Counted from the stretch's first letter, positions 1 through 9,325 are shown. The stretch: 50,495 nucleotides of DNA from Paenibacillus popilliae ATCC 14706 (GCF_000315235.1 NZ_BALG01000023.1:1-50495), one strand, 5' to 3'. The notes: generated from the letters alone by a model not told the origin. Made by a program: numbers and translations.

Positions 1-62
1 TCTTATTCTATTTCACATGAAGCTTCCTTGCCTCTTCCATCCAATCTTGCTTGAACTCATCA

Positions 63-275
63 TTACAACCAACGGGAGTATTTTATAAGTCTATCACCAG
101 AATAATATTCGTACTTTGTGCCACTACCTTTATCGTATCGAACAGGCTTATTACATTGCTCCTCATTATGTGCTTGACACCTATATACAATTGATCCGGC
201 AAATGCCGATTCGGTGGCAAACCCACCCATTAAAATAGTAGCGCAACTTAAAACAATGAGTTTTCTAAATTTCAT
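63..275 (-). CDS. Small secreted protein, unknown function
   Basis: This is a 70-residue protein with a clear signal peptide: MKFRK, a hydrophobic stretch, then an AFA-G type cleavage site near residue 26. The mature part of about 45 residues has two cysteines (in YRC and EQC) that could form a disulfide, and many charged and tyrosine residues. I chose the ATG at 275 because GGAAGG lies 8 bases upstream and because a start further upstream would put extra residues before the signal peptide. It stands alone: the next recognisable sequence is an IS110 remnant. No family recognised; the function is unknown. It could be a small exported peptide or a residue of a larger gene, but the intact signal peptide and ribosome binding site favour a real gene. 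Confidence 0.6.
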   Translation of the reverse strand: MKFRKLIVLSCATILMGGFATESAFAGSIVYRCQAHNEEQCNKPVRYDKGSGTKYEYYSGDRLIKYSRWL

Positions 276-514
276 CTCAATGCACCTTCCTTTTCCAAAT
301 ATGTCTTGCAACGACTATATTACAATATCTATTGGAAAATGTAAACAACTATTTTCAAATCTTTGGATCCGTCAGCTTATCATGCTACGTGCAACAGGTA
401 AATAAATAGCCACTGCAAATACTGATGGACTCGATGATTGGTTTTCTCAAGGATTTATTGGGGGCACTTGGACCGTCCGTCTTGAAATTCCGTTCTGGTA
501 AACGTTATGAACAG

Positions 515-977
515 TATGGGAACGGTGTGCAGGGTTGGATGTGCACCAAGAGGCCGTCGTTGCCTGTGTATGGGCAGGGTCTCCCGACATAAAACCGAAG
601 CAGGAAATCAAAACATGTGGAACCCACGACCAAGGAGTTGCTAAAACTCCATAACTGGCCCGTGGAGCAAGGATGTGCGCATGTTGCCATGGAGAGACCG
701 GCACTTGTTGGAGGCCGGCATGGAATTGGATGGAAGGTTCGCTTGAGCTTGTGTTGGCGAACCATAGCGATTCAGGCAGAAAAACAGATAGGAAAGACGC
801 GGTCTGGATCGCTCCATTGCTGCGCTGCGGGTTGATCGAAGCGAGCTTTGTGCCACCGGAAGATATCCGGGATTTGCGCGATCTCACCGGTATCGTCGGA
901 AGTTGGTTAACGACGTGACAGCGAAAAAGAACCGTATTCACAAAATCCTTCAGGATGGGAACATTAAGTTGACCATC
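515..977 (+). pseudogene. IS110-family transposase remnant
   Basis: Broken reading frames encode pieces of an IS110-type (DEDD/RuvC-like) transposase: GLDVHQEAVVACVWAG at the N-terminal catalytic motif, then TDRKDAVWIAPLLRCGLIEASFVPP and, in another frame, NDVTAEKNRIHKILQDGN. The start codon region is lost, at least two frame changes are needed, and homology stops near 977, before the C-terminal transposase domain. It closely resembles the fragment at the right edge of the window (50279 on), which has the same orientation. No flanking repeats could be recognised. A dead element. Confidence 0.85.
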
Positions 978-1022
978 TTCCGGCCAATACGAACGGTTCC
1001 ACCCGAAGCGCATGCGTCATAA

Positions 1023-1895
1023 TCAGAGCAGAAAGAAGTCCGCCATCGTGCACAACAGGATAAGCATACTGATGACCTGATTCAAGTTGTAGGAGGCCAC
1101 GTTCATCCGCTTCCGGTTGCTAGGTCGGACGATGCGGTGCTCGACCGCAAGCAGCACGGCGGAGATCGCGATGCCCGTCAAGTAGATCCAGCCGAGTCCC
1201 CGAATAAAAAAGAGGGCGAACAGCACCGCCAGCATAATCGTATGGAACGAGCGGGCGATGAACAACGCATCCTCGTAGCCGAACAGGCTCGGCACGGACC
1301 ACAGACCCGTCTTCCGGTCGAACTCGATATCCTGCGTCGCATAAATAATATCGAAGCCGGCAATCCAGAGCATGACCACCAGGCCAAGCAGGAATGGCGT
1401 CAAGGCCAGCTTGCCCGTGACGGCGAACCAGGCTCCCACCGGTGCGGACGCAATTGTGAAGCCGAGATACAGATGGCAGAGCCAAGTGAACCGCTTCGTG
1501 TACGAATACGAGCAGATGAGGACAATTGCGACCGGCGACAGCCAGAGACAGAGTGGATTCAACATGCCTGCCGCGAAGAGGAAGACGGCGAAGTTCAGCA
1601 GGATGAACGCCGTCACCTCCCGCTCCTGAAGCAGCCGCTGCGGCAGATGGCGGTGGGCCGTCCGCGGGTTCGCCTCGTCGTATTCCCGGTCGGCCAGCCG
1701 GTTGAAGGCGTTCGCGCCGTTCCGCGCCGCCACCAGCGCGATGAGCGACCACAGCATCACATGCGCGGACGGCAGACCGTCGGCGGCCCATACCATGGAG
1801 ATAAGTGCGAACGGCAGCGAGAATAGCGTATGCGAGAACATAACGAGCTCGCCAAACAGCCGGGTCTTGCGGTACAACTTCTGCATCCACGTCAT
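1023..1895 (-). CDS. UbiA-like polyprenyltransferase
   Basis: Integral-membrane aromatic prenyltransferase of 290 residues, expected to attach an isoprenoid chain to a quinone precursor. Both Mg-diphosphate motifs are visible: NRLADREYD (N-xxx-D-xxx-D, around residues 65-73) and YATQDIEFDRKTG in the second half. About eight hydrophobic helices surround them. The ATG at 1895 follows GGGGGA by 7 bases; a TTG further upstream would overlap that site. It is the last gene of a minus-strand run, 39 bases after the aminotransferase. The family includes 4-hydroxybenzoate prenyltransferases and MqnP/MenA-type menaquinone enzymes; a menaquinone role is likely for a Gram-positive organism, but the acceptor cannot be told from sequence. 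A link to the flavin/ECF genes upstream (a DmkA-like role) is inference. Confidence 0.85.
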   Translation of the reverse strand: MTWMQKLYRKTRLFGELVMFSHTLFSLPFALISMVWAADGLPSAHVMLWSLIALVAARNGANAFNRLADREYDEANPRTAHRHLPQRLLQEREVTAFILLNFAVFLFAAGMLNPLCLWLSPVAIVLICSYSYTKRFTWLCHLYLGFTIASAPVGAWFAVTGKLALTPFLLGLVVMLWIAGFDIIYATQDIEFDRKTGLWSVPSLFGYEDALFIARSFHTIMLAVLFALFFIRGLGWIYLTGIAISAVLLAVEHRIVRPSNRKRMNVASYNLNQVISMLILLCTMADFFLL

Positions 1896-1934
1896 TCCTG
1901 AATCCCCCAATATCCATCATCCAAACTGCCTATA

Positions 1935-3266
1935 CTATATGCCGCCCAGAACTTCATCCAGCGCTTCCAGCATCGCATCGATATCGCCCGCCTCGATGAC
2001 GAGTGGCGGCTGGAACGCCAATACGTTGCGGCCGATGCCGTTCTTCCCGATGAGGAAGCCGCGATCCTTCATCGCTTCCAGCACGGCATCGGTAAGCGCG
2101 GCACTGTCCGTCCCCGCCGCGCCCTGCAGCTCCGCGCCGAGCATCAGGCCGCGGCCACGCACGTCAGCGATCACCTTATGCTTCCGTTGCAGCTCTTCCA
2201 ATCCCTGCTTCAACCGGTCGCCCAACCGGGACGCCCGCTCGATTAGCCCTTCTTCCTCGATGTAATCTAATACGGCCAGGGCCGTGGCGGACGAGACCGG
2301 ATTGCCGCCGAAGGTCGAGGCAGATGGACGGTTGAAGCTCGCCGCAATCTCGTCGGTCGTCGCAAAGGCGCCGATCGGCACCCCGTTCCCAAGCGCCTTG
2401 GCCATCGACAAGATATCCGGCTCGACGCCGTCATCGTCGAGCGCGAACATGCGGCCGGTGCGGCCGAAGCCGGTCTGAATCTCATCCGCGATCAGCAGCA
2501 CGCCATAGGCCTCAAGTAGCGCCTTCACTTCACGGAAATAGCCTTCCGGCGGCACGATGATGCCGCCATTGCCCTGAACAGGCTCGACAATCATGGCCGC
2601 ATACCGCTCGGGTGCTGCCTCGAGCGCCTGCTTCAGCGCCTCCAAGGAGCGCTGCATGGCGGCTTCCGCGTCCAGACCAGGCTCGTACGGCCGCGGAATG
2701 AACGCCACGCCGCCTTCATCGAGATGGTCGTCAGCCCGCCACATCGGCAGGCCGGTCACGCCCATCGTCAGCCAGGTGCGGCCGTGCAGCCCATACTCCA
2801 GCGCCAGGAAATCACGGCGCTTCGTATGCAGCCGTGCGAGCAGCAGCGCGCCCTCATTGGCCTCTGAGCCGCTGTTGCAGAAGAACGTCCGTGATAGCCG
2901 GCCCGGCAGGATGCCGTTCGCCAGCCGCGCAGCCAGGTCGGCCATCGGCTGCGTCAAATAAATCGTCGTCGTATGCTGCAGCGTCTGCATCTGCTTGACC
3001 GAAGCCTCCGCGATGCGGGGATTGCAGTGGCCGCAAGCGACGACGGACACGCCGGCGAAGAAATCCGTATACTGTCGGCCTTCATGGTCGTACACGTATT
3101 GCATGGAGCCGCGCACGATCTGCGGCGGCTGACGGTAGAAATGCTGCGTGCACGGGTAGAAATAAGCCCGCCGCTTCGCCAGCACGCCGTCCGGCCCGAT
3201 AAAGGCGCTCTCCTCTGCGCCGCTTGCCCGGCTAACTTCCGGCCGTTCGTTCCCGATGCCTGTCAT
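1935..3266 (-). CDS. Class III PLP-dependent aminotransferase
   Basis: A 443-residue fold-type I aminotransferase of class III (ornithine/acetylornithine/AGXT2-like). Visible features: the FFCNSGSEANEGAL cofactor-phosphate region (near residue 120), VEPVQGNGG, ADEIQTGFGRTG with the pyridine-nitrogen aspartate, and MAKALGNG with the Schiff-base lysine. Substrate cannot be assigned; similar sequences are often called aspartate aminotransferase family or alanine-glyoxylate transaminase 2. The ATG at 3266 overlaps the stop of the U32 gene (ATGA), so the two are translationally coupled; an upstream extension would only read low-complexity E/G/S/R sequence from the out-of-frame U32 end. No defect seen. 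Confidence 0.88.
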   Translation of the reverse strand: MTGIGNERPEVSRASGAEESAFIGPDGVLAKRRAYFYPCTQHFYRQPPQIVRGSMQYVYDHEGRQYTDFFAGVSVVACGHCNPRIAEASVKQMQTLQHTTTIYLTQPMADLAARLANGILPGRLSRTFFCNSGSEANEGALLLARLHTKRRDFLALEYGLHGRTWLTMGVTGLPMWRADDHLDEGGVAFIPRPYEPGLDAEAAMQRSLEALKQALEAAPERYAAMIVEPVQGNGGIIVPPEGYFREVKALLEAYGVLLIADEIQTGFGRTGRMFALDDDGVEPDILSMAKALGNGVPIGAFATTDEIAASFNRPSASTFGGNPVSSATALAVLDYIEEEGLIERASRLGDRLKQGLEELQRKHKVIADVRGRGLMLGAELQGAAGTDSAALTDAVLEAMKDRGFLIGKNGIGRNVLAFQPPLVIEAGDIDAMLEALDEVLGGI

Positions 3267-5293
3267 CGCGCACCCGCTCCTTCCTTCTGCCCGGCTGCTT
3301 CCTTCTGATCCGTCACTGCCTTCGCTTCGGCCGCTCCCTTCGGCTCGCCCATCGGGCTGTCGAATTGCAGCGCGCCCAGCGTATAGCCGGCATAGACCGG
3401 CTTCATTCCGCGATAAATATCCTCGCACCGTTCCAGCTCCTGCAGCGCCGTCCGGTAGGCCTGCACAATATCGCGCAACCGTTCGACCGGATAGGACTGC
3501 CCTTCAATCCGGAAATGGTTCACTCCAGCAGAGTGGAGCTCGGCGAGGAACGGCATGTAGCACAGCTCCTTACACAAGGCGAGATGGTTGCGGCCGCGAG
3601 AATCCCGGTAGACCGGATTCTCCCCCTTGTCCGTCATCAACACGAGGTAACGGTTGTCGACGTAACGGTTATCCTCCTGACCGATTGGCTCCAGCACCTC
3701 CGCATTCTCATACAGATTAAGCTCCAGATACATGACGACCGGAGACCCGTGCACGATCACCTCGACCGGAACCGGACTCTGCTCCAGCAGCAAGCCGAGA
3801 TCATTGAGCGGCAGCTCCAGCGAGGCCGTTACCCGCTTCAGGCCGAAGTGCTCGTGATAGAACTCGGCCGAACGGGCGTTGTAGACGTTCAGATTGACGT
3901 CCCCGATCAGCGGCAGGCCCGCATCGCGGAAGCGGCGCATCGCGCCAATATTCGTAACGAGAAGCCCGCCAAGGCCGCTGCGGTCCTGCGCCAGGGCATG
4001 GCTATATTGCTCCATATGCAGGCCGTCCATCATGCGCGGCAGGCCGAGCACCACCTGCGACGCGCCGGCGCCGCCGGCAATCCGTTCGATATCGCTGCGC
4101 GTAAACGGCTGGGCAGGCTGGAACACGTCCCCGGCAAGATAGACGAAATCGGCGCCCGCTTCCAGCGCCGCCTGCGCCTGCTCGGCATCGTTCACATGCA
4201 CAGAGAGCTGCGGACGCTCCGTCCGGCGGGAGGGGGTACGCACCTCCGCCAGAGCGGCCTTCACTTGTTCGATGCGCTCTGCCTTCATCTCGCGCTCGGC
4301 GGTCGGGGTGCTGAACACTTTGCCCGTGCTGTAGAACTTGCCGGTTCCTTCATAACGGGTATTGAGATAATCCAGTCCGGGCTTGCCGAACGCATAGGCC
4401 GTCGTGAAATCCCGCTTCCGGTTCTCGAACAGCTTGCGGCTGTCCTGCGCGCGTTCGAATCCGATCGGATCGGCGATATAGCGGTCGATCGCGTCCCCGT
4501 AGCCGTTCACCAGCAGGCGGAGGAACTCGGCGTCGCGCATCCGGCCCTCGATCTTGAAGGAGGTGATTCCCGCCTCGATCAGCTCCGGGATATGCTCGTA
4601 CAGGTTCATATCCTTGGCGGCCAGCGGATACTCGGTCGGGTATACGTTGCCGTCCTTTTTCACACGGTACTCCCAGCGGCACGGCTTCATGCAGCGGCCC
4701 CGATTGGCGCTGTTGCCGAACAGCAGCGAGCTGTAGTAGCAGTTGGCGCCATGCACCGTACACATATCGCCATGGACGAAGTATTCGAACTCCATGCCGG
4801 TCTTCGCCTGCAGCAACTGCGCCGTCCGCAGATCCATCTCCCGGGAGGCGACGATGCGCGTTACGCCAAGCTCCTGCAGGGCGCGAATCATTTCTTCATT
4901 ATGCACATTCATCATTACCGAGGCATGCACAGGAAGCCGATTCAGGTTCATCTCCTTAATCAGCGGAAACACGGCCATATCCTGAGCGATAATCCCGTCC
5001 GGACCGACCTCGTCCAGGAACGACAAATACTGCTTCGCTTCCTCGATATCTTCCCCGTTCAGCAGATTGTTGACCGTCACATAGACACGCTTGCCCCGTT
5101 CATGCGCCATCTCCACCGCCGTCCGAATCTCGTCGCAGGATAGATTGTAGCCTTTGCGCATCATCCGCATGTTCAGCGATGGCCCGCCAAAATAGACGGC
5201 ATCGCAATTCGCATCCATCACTTCTTTGAAAATGTCAAACGTACCTGCCGGTGCCAGCAGCTCGACTTCTTTACCGTGAAAATACCTAGCCAT
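3263..5293 (-). CDS. U32 peptidase-family protein (RlhA/TrhP type)
   Basis: A 676-residue protein starting with the typical ELLAPAG motif (residues 11-17). It contains a four-cysteine cluster of the U32 family: Cys178, Cys185, and Cys201/Cys205 in NRGRCMKPCRW, which probably ligand an Fe-S cluster. Established members with this layout (E. coli RlhA, TrhP and relatives) carry out prephenate-dependent hydroxylation of RNA bases rather than proteolysis, so an RNA hydroxylation role is likely; the exact target is not deducible. The length is close to RlhA. The ATG at 5293 has a perfect AGGAGG 7 bases upstream. It is coupled to the aminotransferase gene and sits 146 bases after ecfT; that AT-rich gap may hold a promoter, but I found no convincing one. 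Confidence 0.85.
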   Translation of the reverse strand: MARYFHGKEVELLAPAGTFDIFKEVMDANCDAVYFGGPSLNMRMMRKGYNLSCDEIRTAVEMAHERGKRVYVTVNNLLNGEDIEEAKQYLSFLDEVGPDGIIAQDMAVFPLIKEMNLNRLPVHASVMMNVHNEEMIRALQELGVTRIVASREMDLRTAQLLQAKTGMEFEYFVHGDMCTVHGANCYYSSLLFGNSANRGRCMKPCRWEYRVKKDGNVYPTEYPLAAKDMNLYEHIPELIEAGITSFKIEGRMRDAEFLRLLVNGYGDAIDRYIADPIGFERAQDSRKLFENRKRDFTTAYAFGKPGLDYLNTRYEGTGKFYSTGKVFSTPTAEREMKAERIEQVKAALAEVRTPSRRTERPQLSVHVNDAEQAQAALEAGADFVYLAGDVFQPAQPFTRSDIERIAGGAGASQVVLGLPRMMDGLHMEQYSHALAQDRSGLGGLLVTNIGAMRRFRDAGLPLIGDVNLNVYNARSAEFYHEHFGLKRVTASLELPLNDLGLLLEQSPVPVEVIVHGSPVVMYLELNLYENAEVLEPIGQEDNRYVDNRYLVLMTDKGENPVYRDSRGRNHLALCKELCYMPFLAELHSAGVNHFRIEGQSYPVERLRDIVQAYRTALQELERCEDIYRGMKPVYAGYTLGALQFDSPMGEPKGAAEAKAVTDQKEAAGQKEGAGAR

Positions 5294-5439
5294 GCCCGTT
5301 CCTCCTATCCCACATTCCATGCTGTCGATTTTATTTTTCCTAATTTTAAATATATCAGGTTTTGAAATCTTTATGTGATATTTTTCGCTTAATAGGCTGC
5401 AAATATAAACGTGGTGGTAATCGAATATAACCGATCCGA

Positions 5440-6231
5440 TCACCAATACGATATGAACAGCAGCAGGACGACGAACGACGCGATGAACAGGGTGTCCGGC
5501 GTCCGCCATACGAGCCTGCGCAGCGACGTGCGCGGTGCATGCAGCACATATCCCCGGGCCTCCATTGCCTGAACCAGCTCCTCGGCCCGCCGGAACGCGC
5601 TGACGATGACAGGCACCATCAGCGTCATGACCATCTTGCCCTTCTGGACGAAGGAGACCTCGTGGAAGTCGGCGCCGCGTGAAGCCTGCGCCTTCATCAC
5701 CTTATCCGCCTCCTCGAATAGGGTCGGAATGAAGCGTAGCGAGATGCCGATCATCATCGACCACTGCTGCGGCGAGCCGCCGACATAGCGCAGCGGCTTC
5801 AGTACCCGCTCCAGGCCGAGGTTAAGCTCGACCGGGGTCGTCGTGAACGTCAGAATCGCAGTGAAGGTGACGAGCAGCGCCATGCGCCACACTGCGTACG
5901 CCCCGTAGGTGACGCCTCCGGTCGTAATATGAAGCTGGCCCACATTCACCAGCGAGTTGCCGGTCTTGTCAAATAAGATATAGAACAGGAACATGAAGGC
6001 CATGATGAACCAGAGCGGCCGCGACGCCCAAAAATATCGGGTGAGTGAAATGCGCGAGCTCATCATGACAAGCAGAGCGAGTCCGCTCAGCACCGCGAGT
6101 TCCGCGAACGCGGCGGCCATAATGACCGTAATCAGAAAGAGGAGCATCGCCACCAGCTTCCCCCGCGGATCGAGGCGGTGAATCCAGGAATCGGCGGCGA
6201 CATACCGGCCGAGCATCATTTTGGCTTCCAT
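5440..6231 (-). CDS. ecfT: ECF transporter transmembrane component EcfT
   Basis: A 263-residue membrane protein of the energy-coupling-factor transporter T family (CbiQ/EcfT). Several N-terminal hydrophobic helices are followed by the coupling-helix region with the conserved Ala-Arg-Gly signatures SRGAD (in MKAQASRGADF) and MEARGYV, which contact the two ATPases. The start ATG at 6231 follows a GGGAGGGGG site and lies 4 bases after the stop of the second ATPase gene, so the genes are co-translated. Together with the ATPases at 6236 and 7114 it makes a complete energising module. The substrate depends on the S component; here a Gx-transporter domain is fused to one ATPase. Confidence 0.92.
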   Translation of the reverse strand: MEAKMMLGRYVAADSWIHRLDPRGKLVAMLLFLITVIMAAAFAELAVLSGLALLVMMSSRISLTRYFWASRPLWFIMAFMFLFYILFDKTGNSLVNVGQLHITTGGVTYGAYAVWRMALLVTFTAILTFTTTPVELNLGLERVLKPLRYVGGSPQQWSMMIGISLRFIPTLFEEADKVMKAQASRGADFHEVSFVQKGKMVMTLMVPVIVSAFRRAEELVQAMEARGYVLHAPRTSLRRLVWRTPDTLFIASFVVLLLFISYW

Positions 6232-6235
6232 CTGG

Positions 6236-7141
6236 CTAGTCCCCCTCCCTGCTGTCTACTGAGCGGCCCGCCCTTCCATCTGCCTCCCTGCCCAGCCGCT
6301 CCGCGATCCAATCGGCCCAGCCCGCCGGATCGGACGGCAGGGCATCGAGCGGCACGCCCGTCTTCTCCGCCACCTGTGCCGCGAGGCGCAGCGTGGCGGG
6401 AAGCTCGATGCCGGCCGCTTCCAGTTCCCCGGGCTGGCGCATCAACTCCGCCCGGCCGCCCTGAAACACGATGCGGCCTTCCTTCATCAGGATGAAGCGG
6501 TCGGCATGCGCGAACACTTCATCCAGGCGGTGCGTCACCATGACGACCGCCTTCCCCTGCTGCGTGCACAATTCGTGCAGCAGCCGGATCAGCTCCGCCC
6601 GGCTGACCGGGTCCAGCGTCGCCGTCGGCTCGTCCAGCACGAGCAGCTCTGGATCGGAGGCGAGCACCGTCGCAATCGCGACCTTGCGAATCTGGCCTCC
6701 GCTCAGCTCGAACGGGCTGGCCTCCAGCACCGACGGCGGCAAGCCTACCATCGCGAGGGCCTGACGCGCAGCTTCGGCAGCCGCCTCGGGCTTCGATCCG
6801 AATTGAATCGGCCCGAACATCAAATCCCGTTCGACCGTCTCCTCGAACAGTTGATGCTCGGGGAATTGCAACACGAGCCCGACCCGACGGCGCAGCGGCT
6901 TCAAGCCGGACTGCTTCACACCGCCCTCGAAGGTATATTCCAGCACCTGCAGCTTCCCGGAGGTCGGCTGCAGGATGCCGTTGAAATGCTGCAGCAGCGT
7001 CGATTTGCCGGAGCCGGTCGAGCCGAGCACGACCGTGAATCCGGAGCCGACGGCAAAATTCAAATCCTGCAGCGCATGGACGGCAGGTTGTCCCTGCGCA
7101 ATATAATCGTATGTCAATCGTTCAGCGTGCACGATGGCCAT
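6236..7141 (-). CDS. ecfA2: ECF transporter ATPase EcfA2
   Basis: A 301-residue ABC ATPase. Walker A GSTGSGKST (near residue 40), Q-loop VLQFPEHQLFEETV (typical of ECF ATPases), signature ELSGGQIRKVAIA, Walker B LLVLDEPT and switch histidine VMVTHRLDEV are all intact. The PEHQLF sequence after the Q-loop separates ECF ATPases from ordinary importers. It overlaps the 3' end of the preceding Gx-ATPase fusion gene by 28 bases and precedes ecfT by 4 bases. It should form a heterodimer with the ATPase half of the fusion protein. The ribosome binding site before its ATG is weak (GGTGA), consistent with coupling. Confidence 0.92.
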   Translation of the reverse strand: MAIVHAERLTYDYIAQGQPAVHALQDLNFAVGSGFTVVLGSTGSGKSTLLQHFNGILQPTSGKLQVLEYTFEGGVKQSGLKPLRRRVGLVLQFPEHQLFEETVERDLMFGPIQFGSKPEAAAEAARQALAMVGLPPSVLEASPFELSGGQIRKVAIATVLASDPELLVLDEPTATLDPVSRAELIRLLHELCTQQGKAVVMVTHRLDEVFAHADRFILMKEGRIVFQGGRAELMRQPGELEAAGIELPATLRLAAQVAEKTGVPLDALPSDPAGWADWIAERLGREADGRAGRSVDSREGD

Positions 7142-8676
7142 AAGGCGTTCACCAACTCTCTCTCGTCATTCGTCGAGGCGACCGGTAACCCCCTCTCTCG
7201 CAGCGCTTGGGCCACCGACCAGACGAACGGGGCCTGCAGCCGGCAGTCCCGCATCAGCACCTTATCCGCGAACAAAGTCTCCGGGGTGACATCCGCCGCA
7301 ATCTTCCCGTCCTTCAGCACGATCGCGCGATCGGACGCCATAATCTCTTCGGCATCATGCGTAATGGATACAATCGTATATTTGCCGGTCGCATGAAGCT
7401 CCGTCCAATAGGCCGTCATCTCCCGCTTGGAGCGCTCGTCGAGCATTGAGGTCGCCTCGTCGAAGATGAGCACCTCCGGCTCCAGCACCATCATGCCGGC
7501 GATGGCAGCCCGCTGCTTCTGTCCACCGGACAGCTGCGCCGGATGGCGGTCCAGCAGCGGATCGACGCCGAACCGTCGTGCCACCTCCACCAGCCTGCGC
7601 TCCATCTCCGCATGCGGAAGGCAGCGGTTCTCCATGCCGAAGGCGATGTCGTCCCGGACCGTGATCGCGAAGAATTGATTGTCCGGATTCTGGAACAAGA
7701 ATCCGACGCGGCGGCGAATCTCCTCGAGGCTGGCCTCGGACAGCGTCAGGCCGGCCACCTCAATGCGGCCAGCCTGGGGCAGATGCAGACCGTTCAGTAG
7801 CTTCACCAGCGTCGACTTGCCGGAGCCGTTCGGGCCGACAATGGACACCCACTGCCCCTGCGGAATGCGGAGGGACAGATCGTCGAAGAGCAGGCGGTCG
7901 GCCCGATACTGGTATCGGACGCCGGACAAGACGACCGCGTCATGCGCGCCGTGCTGGTTCGGCCGGCTGTCCAGGACAGCGCCCGGCGAAGGCGGCGCCT
8001 GTTCCGGCGCCCCCGGCGCTCCGTCAGCCCGGACATTCGAAGCGAGCGCCTGCTTCCGATCGAGCGCCGCCTGCCGGTTCACATCCGCCGCCGAGCTGTC
8101 GATCTGCGGCGTCAGCTTGTCGAAGAGCGGGAGCTTCGCCAGCGCCGCCACAATGTACTTCACGGCAATACCGATGAAGACGCCGGTGACAACGCCGGTA
8201 AGCAGCAGCACCGGCAGGTAGTAAAATATATTTGCGGTGCGAAATACAATATATGCGGCCGTCAATTGGCCCGCATTATGCGCTGCGCCGCCCACCACGG
8301 AAATGCCGATGAGGCTGACGTGATTTTTGCCGACGGTCAAGATAGCATACATGACGAGGAAGCTGAACAGCGATCCAAGGAAGCTGAACAGGAATGCGGA
8401 GAAGGTCCCCAGCATCAAGGTCATAAGCAGCGTCTTCAAGACGACTAGCATCAAGGCGTCGCGGCCGCGCAGGAAGTAGAGGCAGGCGAGAATCATCACA
8501 TTCGCGAGCCCCAGCTTCGCCCCCGGAATCGGCAAAATCGTCTGCACGGGCAGCATCGCTTCCACGAAGCCGAGCACGACAGCTACGGCACTGAAAATCG
8601 CGATAATAACCGCCCTCTTCAAGGCGTCCGAAGAAGATTCCCCCTTCCGCAAGGCGGGGCTATTGTACGACCGCAT
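7114..8676 (-). CDS. Gx transporter domain fused to ECF ATPase
   Basis: A 520-residue two-domain protein. Residues about 1-185 form a polytopic membrane domain of the Gx-transporter family (annotated elsewhere as heptaprenyl diphosphate synthase component I), with the motif LPIPGAKLGLANV. A linker of about 45 polar residues rich in Ala, Pro and Gln follows. The C-terminal half is a complete ECF-type ABC ATPase: Walker A GPNGSGKST, Q-loop LFQNPDNQFFAITV, signature QLSGGQKQRAAIA, Walker B VLIFDEAT, and VSITHDAEE. Normally these are separate genes. The frame is uninterrupted, so it is a true fusion and not a sequencing split. I prefer the ATG at 8676, 9 bases after GAGGAGG; one at 8685 abuts the site. 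It overlaps the NusG-like gene by 17 bases. Confidence 0.87.
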   Translation of the reverse strand: MRSYNSPALRKGESSSDALKRAVIIAIFSAVAVVLGFVEAMLPVQTILPIPGAKLGLANVMILACLYFLRGRDALMLVVLKTLLMTLMLGTFSAFLFSFLGSLFSFLVMYAILTVGKNHVSLIGISVVGGAAHNAGQLTAAYIVFRTANIFYYLPVLLLTGVVTGVFIGIAVKYIVAALAKLPLFDKLTPQIDSSAADVNRQAALDRKQALASNVRADGAPGAPEQAPPSPGAVLDSRPNQHGAHDAVVLSGVRYQYRADRLLFDDLSLRIPQGQWVSIVGPNGSGKSTLVKLLNGLHLPQAGRIEVAGLTLSEASLEEIRRRVGFLFQNPDNQFFAITVRDDIAFGMENRCLPHAEMERRLVEVARRFGVDPLLDRHPAQLSGGQKQRAAIAGMMVLEPEVLIFDEATSMLDERSKREMTAYWTELHATGKYTIVSITHDAEEIMASDRAIVLKDGKIAADVTPETLFADKVLMRDCRLQAPFVWSVAQALRERGLPVASTNDERELVNALWPSCTLND

Positions 8677-9055
8677 CAATCTCATCCTCCTCTGCGCCGC
8701 CCTCGCTTACCAGCTCGACGAGCACGCGATGAGGAATGCAGACGATCGTGCTGTTCGGACGGGTAACGAAGCCGAAGGACAGACATACTTTATCCGGGCA
8801 ATCGGCATCGAACATTTCGATCCCATAGTCGTGAACCTTCAATATATTTATTCCTTTGCTTGTTTCCACTTTTATAATCTGCTCTTCCTGCGTCAGTTCT
8901 ACTTTTTGATAAAATTCTCCGTCCACCGTAATATTGGCAAACACGTTTGGATTGTGCAAATTTTCACTTTCTTGTTGAAACAGCCATTTCGGCACAAGAA
9001 ACGCCAGCGCCGCGATGACAATGACTCCGATGAGAATCAGGTCTCCACGTTTCAT
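8660..9055 (-). CDS. NusG domain II-containing membrane-anchored protein
   Basis: A 131-residue protein: MKRGD, one transmembrane helix (about residues 6-24), then an extracytoplasmic NusG-domain-II-like beta domain with a Cys pair (DCPDKVC) and a later Cys in STIVCIPHRV, the typical ending of this family. Such proteins occur next to Gx-transporter genes and ApbE in many Firmicutes, which is exactly the context here: it overlaps the fusion gene and is divergent from apbE. Homologues are counted among extracellular electron transfer proteins (EetA type) in Listeria-like loci; that role here is inference. Start: AAGGAG 8 bases before the ATG at 9055. Confidence 0.85.
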   Translation of the reverse strand: MKRGDLILIGVIVIAALAFLVPKWLFQQESENLHNPNVFANITVDGEFYQKVELTQEEQIIKVETSKGINILKVHDYGIEMFDADCPDKVCLSFGFVTRPNSTIVCIPHRVLVELVSEGGAEEDEIDAVVQ

Positions 9056-9099
9056 TGCAATGACTCCTTGGATTAAATTTGAATAGTTTATCTTTTGCC

Positions 9100-9128
9100 A
9101 TTATACATCTCCTATCCCTCCTCATCAA
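9100..9128 (-). promoter_or_regulatory. Sigma-A promoter for the NusG-II/ECF operon
   Basis: On the minus strand a -35 TTGATG (9123-9128), a 17-base spacer and a perfect -10 TATAAT (9100-9105) precede the ATG at 9055 by about 45 bases. It would drive the run from the NusG-II gene down to the prenyltransferase. Confidence 0.6.
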
Positions 9129-9201
9129 TGAACTTCCATGTCCATCCGATGACATCTGCTGTCGAATCCGCCCCGCCTGTAGCAGAATCATAGGGGCTTC
9201 C

Positions 9202-9229
9202 TTGCAACTCCATCCGCAACTGTTATAAT
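9202..9229 (+). promoter_or_regulatory. Sigma-A promoter for apbE
   Basis: Plus-strand -35 TTGCAA (9202-9207), 16-base spacer and perfect -10 TATAAT (9224-9229), about 95 bases upstream of the apbE start. With the promoter at 9100-9128 it forms a back-to-back divergent control region of roughly 100 bases shared by apbE and the NusG-II operon. Confidence 0.65.
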
Positions 9230-9325
9230 AAGCGTGTTCCGCCAGCGAGCTTCACCGCGAAGGGAAGCAAGCCCCGGCGCGAACCGATATCCAGTTAGTC
9301 TAACCGAACGGAGGAATTGAGAATC

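Noticed and set aside
400-496. Plus-strand frame ending GLDDWFSQGFIGGTWTVRLE and a stop
   Set aside because: Looks like the end of a protein but has no start; too short to identify, adjacent to an IS remnant.
3365-5143. 592-codon plus-strand frame opposite the U32 gene
   Set aside because: Antisense shadow of a GC-rich gene; no ribosome binding site and composition of a mirrored frame.
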